Source of the DNA: Mesostigma viride
Lineage: Eukaryota > Streptophyta > Mesostigmatophyceae > Mesostigmatales > Mesostigmataceae
Reading direction: 5' to 3'
Assembly: GCA_009746045.1 (NCBI GenBank)
Contig: RPFO01000167.1
Location: 1,975,652-2,037,651 of the forward strand
DNA: 62,000 nucleotides
The notes under the pieces are model-generated. The model was given only the letters and a program-made list of their open reading frames with translations. It made no database searches and was not told the DNA's origin. Of the stretch, positions 9,106-16,108 are shown piece after piece (within the stretch, counting starts at the first letter, position 1; each line of letters starts with the position of its first letter). The position numbers and the translations under genes were made by a program.

Positions 9106-10504
9106 GTACACCCACCTGCTGCTGGACGGGTTCCGGGGCGGCCGCGTGGCCATGGACGCCGAGAACCTGCACTACTTCTACGAAAAGGTCGCCAAGGACG
9201 GCAAGGACGGAAAGAACCTCGTCGTCGAGCAGAAGCCGCGGGACGGGCCGTTCCCCTTCTTCCTCGATCTGGACTGCGTCGACGAGAAGGACATGGGGGA
9301 CGTGGTCATCCACCAGTGGCTGCCGAGGGTCCAGGAGGTGCTGGCCGCGTGCGCGCGGTTCCAGGACCGCGACCTCACCCTGGACCACACGATGGTGGTC
9401 TGTCGCGCACCACCCAAGGACCGGAAGGACGGGGTGAAGACCGGATTTCACGTGCACTTCCCCTACGTGCCCGTCGACAGGGACGCCGCCCTCCTCCTCC
9501 GATCCATCATCGTGGAGAAGCTGCAGGCGGAGCTAGGGGAGCGCCCCCCAGAGAACCCGTGGAGCGCCGTGGTCGACAAGACCGTGCTGCTGGACAACGG
9601 GATCCGCATCCTGTGGAGCTGGAAGTGCGAGCGCTGCGTGCCGTGCATGAAGAAGATCCACAAGCTCGACGAGAACAACTGCGAGAAGTTGAGCGGGCCG
9701 GACGCGCGCTGCGGCCGGTGCGAGTTCTGCCTGACCAAGTCGAGGCTGTTCAAAGGGTGCGAGCTGTGCGAGCGCACTCGGATTTACGACAAGCGCGCCT
9801 ACCACCCCTGGGGCATCGTGGGCGGCGATGGCGAGGTGGAGCAGGAGTTCACGGACGAGGACGTGAAGGAGGACCCCCTGAAGTTCCTCAAGTTGACCTC
9901 CGTGCGCCTGTACGTCGAGCAGGAGGTCCCGCGCCTGGTAATCACTCCGCCGGCATCCTACGACCCGGCCACGTGCGTGACCTCGGCCGAGAAGGACAAG
10001 GGGAAGCGCAAGGCCAAGCCCGCGAAACTGAAGACAGAACAGGCCGAGCGGGACGCGCAACGGCTGGGGTTCCACAAGCAGCACGGAGATTGCGTGCAGC
10101 CCTCCTCCCCGCGGTGGGGGGCCGCGCGTGACGCGGTGCACCTGATGGCGAAGGCGGCCCCCGTCACGAACGTTTTCGTGAGCGGCTCCATGTACTCGGC
10201 GTGGACCAAGTACCGGACGTGCGGCAACAAAGGGGGGGAGCACGCCCACAATAACGTGTGGTTCACGATATCCCCGGACGGCGTGAGGCAGCGCTGCTTT
10301 GACGAGGACTGCAGGGGGTACAGGTCCGAGCCTACGCAAATAACACCGGCGCTCCGCTCGGTCTTGTTCCCATCGCCGTCCGCGGCCGTTCAGTCCTGCG
10401 CGGCGGAGGCGGGGAGGGGGAAAGTCGTGGCGGGCGACGCAAAAGTGCCGGTGCTGAGATTGGCTCAGAAGGTGGACCGCCTGATGTACAGGAAGGGGAG
10501 GTAG
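9035..10504 (+). CDS. archaeo-eukaryotic primase, herpes UL52 / nucleocytovirus type (489 aa)
   Basis: Makes the RNA primers for viral DNA synthesis. The start at ATG 9035 is preferred over the GTG three bases upstream. The AEP core is visible: PFPFFLDLDCVD near residue 73 gives the DxD-type catalytic acids, KTGFHVHFPYV near 133 gives the sxH strand, and KTVLLDNGIRILWSWKCERC near 183 gives the third acidic residue and an RxxxS-like end. A Cys-rich insertion (residues about 205-245) with three CxxC pairs is unusual and may bind zinc. The C-terminus has the UL52-type zinc site (C then HAHNNVWF...RCFDEDC). Unlike many giant viruses the primase is not fused to the D5 helicase at position 1. Confidence 0.9.
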   Translation: MGDPYSAATRWLVQKDLFVGKTDEYTHLLLDGFRGGRVAMDAENLHYFYEKVAKDGKDGKNLVVEQKPRDGPFPFFLDLDCVDEKDMGDVVIHQWLPRVQEVLAACARFQDRDLTLDHTMVVCRAPPKDRKDGVKTGFHVHFPYVPVDRDAALLLRSIIVEKLQAELGERPPENPWSAVVDKTVLLDNGIRILWSWKCERCVPCMKKIHKLDENNCEKLSGPDARCGRCEFCLTKSRLFKGCELCERTRIYDKRAYHPWGIVGGDGEVEQEFTDEDVKEDPLKFLKLTSVRLYVEQEVPRLVITPPASYDPATCVTSAEKDKGKRKAKPAKLKTEQAERDAQRLGFHKQHGDCVQPSSPRWGAARDAVHLMAKAAPVTNVFVSGSMYSAWTKYRTCGNKGGEHAHNNVWFTISPDGVRQRCFDEDCRGYRSEPTQITPALRSVLFPSPSAAVQSCAAEAGRGKVVAGDAKVPVLRLAQKVDRLMYRKGR

Positions 10505-11171
10505 CGTGCATAGGAGTGCATAGGCTGCCGAACTCTGTGACCAAGTGGGGCTGACCGAGCAGAGCCAGCGTGACCTCCCCGTGTTTGTATTGATTTGTAA
10601 TTATTGCCGAATTGGGAATAAAAAGAGTATTTGGACTGCGTGTGCTGATCGTGTCACTAGGTAGGTAGGAAACACAGCGAATGAACACGTTGCTGTAGGG
10701 AGAGGAGTGACTAGGAAAGCTCATGCCCGCGGTTTCCCGCGCCTTCTCCATGCGTGCCTCGAACGGCAGGGATAGCATCGACTTCCTAGCGAACGCCAAA
10801 CAGTCGTGGGCGAAGAAGGTCGTCTTCCCCCCGTCGAACCCGAGCACCCCCTGCAACACCGTGCCTCTGAACAGGCGCACCTTGAAAGGGGGCATGCGGA
10901 CGATGTACACCGACTTGTCCCAATGCACCATCGCACACACCGTGCGCCCCCCGCGGACGCGCACCAGGGACAGCAGGCAGTGGACCCCGCGCGTAAAGTC
11001 GCACGCCCAGTACCTGTCTCCCACCATCTCCCCCACCAGGTGCGCGGTGTCCGCGACACGGTGGATTGTCGGGCGCGGGAGGTCGTTGGAGCGGCACGTC
11101 GCCGTCACCGCCTTCAGCACGTCGTTCTGCTCGCGGGCCGACGCACGGCGGATCATCCACGCGCCGTCCAT
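10332..11171 (-). CDS. nucleotidyltransferase-like protein, possibly mRNA-capping guanylyltransferase remnant
   Basis: From ATG 11171, residues about 35-140 follow the order of strands in capping-enzyme adenylation domains: RVRGGRTVCAMVHWDKSVYI, then LFRGTVLQGVLGFDGGKTTF and FFAHDCLAFARK, which resembles the TxLDGEL and FxxxDCL motifs. The catalytic KxDG lysine is not evident; the corresponding segment reads CDFTRGVHCLL. Beyond about 10,730 the frame enters Ser/Pro-rich sequence without family resemblance and overlaps the primase gene, so the C-terminal third (and any OB fold) is missing. I infer a divergent or inactivated, truncated enzyme; an RNA- or DNA-ligase relative cannot be excluded. 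Confidence 0.45.
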   Translation of the reverse strand: MDGAWMIRRASAREQNDVLKAVTATCRSNDLPRPTIHRVADTAHLVGEMVGDRYWACDFTRGVHCLLSLVRVRGGRTVCAMVHWDKSVYIVRMPPFKVRLFRGTVLQGVLGFDGGKTTFFAHDCLAFARKSMLSLPFEARMEKARETAGMSFPSHSSPYSNVFIRCVSYLPSDTISTRSPNTLFIPNSAIITNQYKHGEVTLALLGQPHLVTEFGSLCTPMHATSPSCTSGGPPSEPISAPALLRRPPRLSPSPPPPRRTERPRTAMGTRPSGAPVLFA

Positions 11172-11265
11172 CCGACGGTCCTCTTTCAATCTTTAATCCG
11201 AAAAGATTTCGTCTCTTTAAGCGCGCTACGGGCCGCCTTTTTTTGTGTGCACCAGGTACATCCTC

Positions 11266-11535
11266 ATGGCCACCGTCGCGTTGGTCGGGCGAGTCATCAA
11301 GACCAAGTACGAGCGAGGGGGCATCGCCGCATGCGACCTCTTCGACTCCGCCATCACCGAGACCCTGGCGATTACCAAAGAGGTCGCCCGAGCCTACAGG
11401 GAGGGCAGGACGGGGCAGAAGGCGGAGGAGTTGTGGCGGATGTACTACTCCTTCGACGACAAGGACCACCCGTGCTACAAGGCCCTCGTCGAGGAGGCCG
11501 TCCGCGAGATGGCGGACGTGGTCAGGGCCTCGTAG
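11266..11535 (+). CDS. small helical hypothetical protein (89 aa)
   Basis: Starts at ATG 11266, after a T7 run that may belong to the promoter. Mostly helical, with an ITETLAITKEVARAYREG helix and an acidic segment ending EEAVREMADVVRAS. No family recognised. Converges with the long minus-strand gene ending at 11564. Confidence 0.5.
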   Translation: MATVALVGRVIKTKYERGGIAACDLFDSAITETLAITKEVARAYREGRTGQKAEELWRMYYSFDDKDHPCYKALVEEAVREMADVVRAS

Positions 11536-11563
11536 AAGCCAGTCGTACTCATGGAGGCGCACT

Positions 11564-13892
11564 CTAGTCGTACCACTTCCCCTTTTTCGCTCGTTCCCTG
11601 TAGTCCCTTTGCCGTCGCTCCTGGGAAGTTTCCGAGGTCTCCTCCTCCGGCGCCTCCTCATCCGGCTCACCCGCATCCTTTTTGTCCCGGTTGTTCCAGC
11701 CATCCATTGCTTTCCGCATCCTCGCGGCCACCTTCTCCGACACCTGGGGTGTGAGCCTGTCGGGGGGGAGCCTGGCGCGTGCTGACTCCCGCGGGGTGGG
11801 GTCCCGAGTCAGCTCCTCCCGAGTCAGCTTCTTCGCCGACGACTTCATCCTCGCCCCTGCACCGGACTCGCTGGCCCCCCGCGTGAACCACCGCTCCTGA
11901 GGCTCCACCGGTTTGCCCGCCGACTTCCGCACGTATTTTGACTCCCTGTCCCGCTCCACCTCGTCCGCCTTTTGGGGATTTTTTTCAAACTTCATATCTT
12001 TCAGATTCCGAGTCGGGAGCTGGTCGGTCAAAGACTTAGGCGTCTTGTCCTCTATGATTAGCCGGGTAGCCACCGCCAAGGCTTCTTTGAGCGTCCGCTC
12101 CAGCCTCTGTCGCTCCTGAGGACGCAGCTTCTTGTTCAGCAGGCGAACACGGGTGGTCTCTATCAACTTGTCTTGGCGGAGGGCGGGCTCGTCGGCCTTC
12201 TGCTCGAGGAGGCGCCCGAGTCTCTCCCTCAAGAACCTGTCTACATCGTCAAGCGCCCGCCGACGATCCCTTATACCCGCGGCGTCATTGGGGTGGTTTC
12301 TCGCGTACTCCTGAAACAGAGCCAACTTTTCTCTGTACCTGGCCATCGCGTCTTGGATACTCATCAGATCCCGCGTCGTCGGATCGGTGAGCATCCGCCG
12401 GATGTGTTCTGGCAAGTCCGGTATCTCGTCGTGGTCCAGGATCTCCACATTGCTAGGGCCCTCCCCGGACTGCGACCGAAGTTTCGCCTCCTGGCGCTTC
12501 ACGCTCCGACTCAGCTTATTGTAATCTGGATGCCATTCGCTCATACGGTCAAGTCTGCGGCGATCCCCGATCAATTTGCTGGCCTCGTTTGCGGGAACCC
12601 CGCCCTTATATATATCGCGCGCCAAGTTTGCGAGCGAGAACAGTCTCCACCGGTCGAGGTCTTCCGGGGTGTCCCCCGGCCGCGGGGGGTGCACTATCTC
12701 GTCGAACACGTCCTCGTGCGACCGCTGGGTGACGCGTCTCATCGTGTCTGGCGCGATGGACAGCTGCCGATCACTATCCCTCCATGGAACGACGGGTTGC
12801 AAAAAGAGAGGGGCGGATTGCAAGTTGAGAGGGGCACGGTTCGGGACGCCGGCTCTCTCGCTCGCCCCCCCTGTGCGCTTTCTCGGTCTGGCGGATGTCA
12901 CCTCCGCTTCGCCCCCCGCGCCTTCCACGCGATCCGGATCTGTCTCCGTGGTGTTCGTGTACGCGTCCGACCCTGGCTCTTCGGACGGGATAGAGTCATC
13001 CGCGCGCTGGCGGAAGACGAGCACGGGGTCATCGGGGTCGTCATCCTCAGGGGCGACGTGTTTGCGTCTGGCACGTCCTTGCGCGGAGTTGGCGCGCGTG
13101 TACATCGAACTCCCGCTGGCCACGTTTCCAGACAAGCTTGATTGGCGGGCCGGGCGGGAGCGACGCGGCCTGGTGGCAGGGTCAAAAAAACCCTCCGAGA
13201 ACCCGCTGCCCTCCCGCCCTGGGGCCCAGGACCCCGCCGAGTTCGCCGCCAGCGGCGCTGTCTGCGGCCTTGTCCTCGGCAGCGGCGGTCGAGGGAACGC
13301 TCGCTCCCCCCGCCCCGAACGCTGCGACTGCGGACGGATTGCGAAGAAGAGCGCGATTTTCGCGATCTGGCAGAGACGGCGCGGGCTCCGGGGGAGGGGA
13401 CGTCAGAGGGGGGCGAGCCAAAGGAGGACGTGGGGGAAGAAGCGGACTTCGACCCCCCCGAGGCAGCTCTGGCTGGACGAGCCGGGAAATTCACAGAGGA
13501 GCGAGAAACGAGAGACCCCCCATCCCCCTGCATGCCGAGGGGAGGCGGGGTCCTCGTTTTTGAAGGCGCGCCGGTGTACCCGGGCGTGTAGGCCAGTGAC
13601 GACATGGGCGTGGGGGGGAGCCCGCGGATCTCGAAGACGCGGGTTCTCCACGCTGCCCGGATCCGCCGGCACGCGACCCTGAACGGACAGACGCCCCCGA
13701 TCCGAAATACCCTGGGGCCGCTGTGGCGCGATACCGGGCTCTGTCAATGTCGCGTAAATTTGGACGAGACGAAACTCGCGAGCCGGATCCCGACTCGAGG
13801 ACGTCGTCCGTGAGATCGATGATGTCTGTATCCCCCATATACTCGACGACGTCGTCCGTGAGATCTATGATGTCCTTTCGTCGAGGCGGCAT
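11564..13892 (-). CDS. long charged protein with N-terminal SUMO-interaction-like motifs, two apparent frameshifts
   Basis: From ATG 13892 the N-terminus holds two copies of IIDLTDD about 17 residues apart. That is the classic SUMO-interacting motif pattern: hydrophobic core flanked by acidic residues. It is followed by a long disordered Ser/Arg/Pro region. The frame changes at the G7 run 13612-13618 and again somewhere in 13320-13440. The total length is two bases short of whole codons, which fits two lost bases and a product of about 776 residues. The C-terminal 520 residues, from about 13105, read without interruption and form a highly charged, predicted coiled-coil protein rich in Arg, Glu and Asp. 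No catalytic motif is seen. A structural or chromatin-associated role is possible but unproven. Confidence 0.6.
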
Positions 13893-14154
13893 CTCCCATA
13901 TCGAACGCTTCGATTTTTATCGTCGCCGCGATGTATGACGCATGGGGACGTGTCTGTGCAAAGTCGGCCCCGCCTCCCACCACATGGAGCAATCCCACAA
14001 GCCCCCCCCAGTCTCCACGCGGATGTCCGATCCGTGATACGGATTAGGTGGGAGGCCATTCACAGCCGCCCCGGCGTCAGGCTTCCCACCCCTATCCCCT
14101 CCCCGAAAAGGTACGGAAGCGCCGTCGCGCTCTTCCCGGTAGACCGAACGGAGG

Positions 14155-14162
14155 TATAAAAG
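14155..14162 (+). promoter_or_regulatory. TATA box-like element
   Basis: A canonical TATAAAAG octamer in GC-rich sequence about 130 bases ahead of the ATG at 14291. The distance implies a long 5' leader if it is used by that gene. Confidence 0.35.
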
Positions 14163-14290
14163 GCGGGCGACCGACCTGTCTTGTACCCGATACCGCCGAG
14201 GAAGCCGCCCCGTCCGCGCCTGGATAGTTCGGACGCGGCAAGGAAATTTTCTCCCTTTTACGGCAAAGAAAGGTCGCGCGGCCAGACGAC

Positions 14291-14848
14291 ATGGACCTCC
14301 TGGAGAGATCTCTGCAGCGTTTCTACACGAACGAAGGCAACTTCGACACGCTGTACGAGTTCGCATGTCCGGAGGGCAAGAAAAGGTCGTCTGGCGTCTC
14401 CCTGCGCGTGATCGAGTGGCTCGTGACCAACTACGCCAAGACGCACAAGGTCGAGTACCCGATGGAGGGAGCGTCCATCCCCTTCAACCTGTACATGGCC
14501 TACAGGGAACAGACGGACGTATACTCCAAGCGAATGTTCGACCCGTTCGCGAGGAGGACCAAGACGAAGCTGGTGAGCGCGCGCGGAGACAGGGAGATCG
14601 TGACGACCCCCGGACAGATGAACTTCTTCAGGTGGGCCATCAACAATGGCGTGGTCGAATACGCCAAGGTGCACCACGAGGACATACGCGCCGACCTGCC
14701 CAAGTGCAAGGACAAGGTGCCGAGGATGCACGTGCGCGACGGGAAAGTCGTCAAGTGCCGCAATCGGTGCAAGGCCTCCGACCTCGCCGTGATCCTCCGG
14801 CCGCAGGTGAAGAGGGTCGTGCGGCGTTTCATCGTCCGCTTCGACTGA
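14291..14848 (+). CDS. conserved nucleocytovirus protein with SLRVIEWLVTNYAK motif (185 aa)
   Basis: A small protein whose pattern is widespread among giant viruses: LRVIEWLVTNYAKTHKVEY, then FNLYMAYREQTDVYSK, then FDPFARRTK, then TPGQMNFFRWAINNGVVEY. I recognise this arrangement from uncharacterised proteins of several nucleocytovirus lineages. The Gln-Met-Asn-Phe-Phe-Arg-Trp block is the most conserved part. It is basic at the C-terminus (RPQVKRVVRRF), suggesting nucleic-acid or virion association. No enzymatic residues identified. Confidence 0.75.
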   Translation: MDLLERSLQRFYTNEGNFDTLYEFACPEGKKRSSGVSLRVIEWLVTNYAKTHKVEYPMEGASIPFNLYMAYREQTDVYSKRMFDPFARRTKTKLVSARGDREIVTTPGQMNFFRWAINNGVVEYAKVHHEDIRADLPKCKDKVPRMHVRDGKVVKCRNRCKASDLAVILRPQVKRVVRRFIVRFD

Positions 14849-14890
14849 ACATCGAGCGCGTTCAAAAAAAGACCGCCCGTGTACATATAG

Positions 14891-15223
14891 ATGGCCTTCC
14901 TGTACGACGCCATCGTGAGGCGCCCGCTGAGGGAGCTGTTCCTCAGAGGCCCGCACCTGTTCGGCTCGCTGGGGTTCTGGCAGAACATGGACAAACACGA
15001 CATATGCGCCGAGATGACCACCACCTCCTCGGAGTTGTGGCAGAGGAGTCCCCAATACTGCGAGCAGGTCATTGACAACCGATTCGAGAGCCTGCACGTG
15101 TTGATGAAAACGGTCCTACTGTGGGCCGCCGTGTACAAGGCGCTCGCCCTGATGATGGACTTGCTTGTAAACAATATGAGCAGACGGTTCTTTATTCATG
15201 ATCACCATAATAATAACAAATGA
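14891..15223 (+). CDS. conserved small nucleocytovirus protein, membrane-associated (110 aa)
   Basis: The ATG directly follows the AT-rich sequence GTACATATAG, which looks like an in-place promoter. The central block GFWQNMDKHDICAEMTTTSS and the C-terminal hydrophobic helix HVLMKTVLLWAAVYKALALM match a small conserved giant-virus family that I recognise by pattern but cannot name with certainty. The tail ends in His/Asn low complexity. Same strand as, and 42 bases downstream of, the previous conserved gene. Confidence 0.65.
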   Translation: MAFLYDAIVRRPLRELFLRGPHLFGSLGFWQNMDKHDICAEMTTTSSELWQRSPQYCEQVIDNRFESLHVLMKTVLLWAAVYKALALMMDLLVNNMSRRFFIHDHHNNNK

Positions 15224-15298
15224 GACGTTGAAATCACACCCTTAAGCGAGCCAGCAGCGGCCTCAGTCGCCCGCCGCGATCCAATGCCCTACCCTCTC

Positions 15299-15619
15299 TC
15301 ACCCCTTCGCGCGGGCGGGCATCCTCCCCCCCTGCAGCACCACCACCGTCCCGCCGCCGCCGCCCCCGCGCCCGCCCAGCAGGCGTCGGAGACCCAGAGC
15401 CCCGGCGGCCCCTGCCACCACCATCGCGCCCGCTCTCATGACCCCGCCGACCCCGCTCTTCGCACGTGCCTGGCACTCGCTGTCGCCGGGCCGCAGCTTG
15501 ACAGCGCACCAGACCCGGGCGAGGCCGGACGAGACAGCGGACTGGAACCTGCTCGCCAGGTATGCCAGGATCGCCGCCAAAATGGCGAGCGGGAGGAGAG
15601 TCTGAACAAGGCCGCTCAT
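15299..15619 (-). CDS. small membrane protein with Gly-rich C-terminus (106 aa)
   Basis: An N-terminal hydrophobic helix (LVQTLLPLAILAAILAYLA) is followed by a hydrophilic stretch with two cysteines, a second weakly hydrophobic segment (AGAMVVAGAAGALGL) and a run of glycines. Probably a virion membrane component. No named family recognised. Confidence 0.5.
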   Translation of the reverse strand: MSGLVQTLLPLAILAAILAYLASRFQSAVSSGLARVWCAVKLRPGDSECQARAKSGVGGVMRAGAMVVAGAAGALGLRRLLGGRGGGGGGTVVVLQGGRMPARAKG

Positions 15620-15653
15620 GTCTGCGCTTCAATCACAGTACTCGCTCAGATTA

Positions 15654-15905
15654 TTACGCCAACAGGATGCCCCTGATGTTGCTGGGCTGGGCCATGTCCT
15701 CGTAGCCGCGGTACAGCAGGTACGTCGCGCCCACCACCCCAAGGAGCATCGGCCCCCACTTCATCCAAATGCACCTCAAGTCGTCCGCGCTCTTGCACTG
15801 GTAGCCGTCCGGTCGTTTGAGGTAGCTCACGCTGGCCGCCGTGTGGGCGAGGATCACCCCGGCCAGCACGATAGCGCCCCAAGGTCCGATGGTAATCAGC
15901 ACCAT
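15654..15905 (-). CDS. small two-helix membrane protein (83 aa)
   Basis: Two hydrophobic helices (IGPWGAIVLAGVILAHTAA and WGPMLLGVVGATYLLY) flank a hydrophilic loop with two Cys residues. The sequence TATATA sits about ten bases upstream of its ATG on the minus strand. It is followed on the same strand by the similar-sized membrane protein ending at 15299, so the two may be co-expressed. Confidence 0.5.
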   Translation of the reverse strand: MVLITIGPWGAIVLAGVILAHTAASVSYLKRPDGYQCKSADDLRCIWMKWGPMLLGVVGATYLLYRGYEDMAQPSNIRGILLA

Positions 15906-16108
15906 GGTCGGTATATAGTTAGATGGCAGAAAAAAAACTGCCAGAGGGCTACAGAGGCGGAGAGCCCCCTTTTTTGTATGCCCCTCCGTTGTGTGTGCGG
16001 CGCGCCTACAAAAATCGGCGGGAGGTGTGGGAATAGGACAGGACAGGCGAGAAGGCGCGTTCAGCCGGCGAACAAAATGGGCGCCCTCACTATACCGCCG
16101 CTGTCGTC

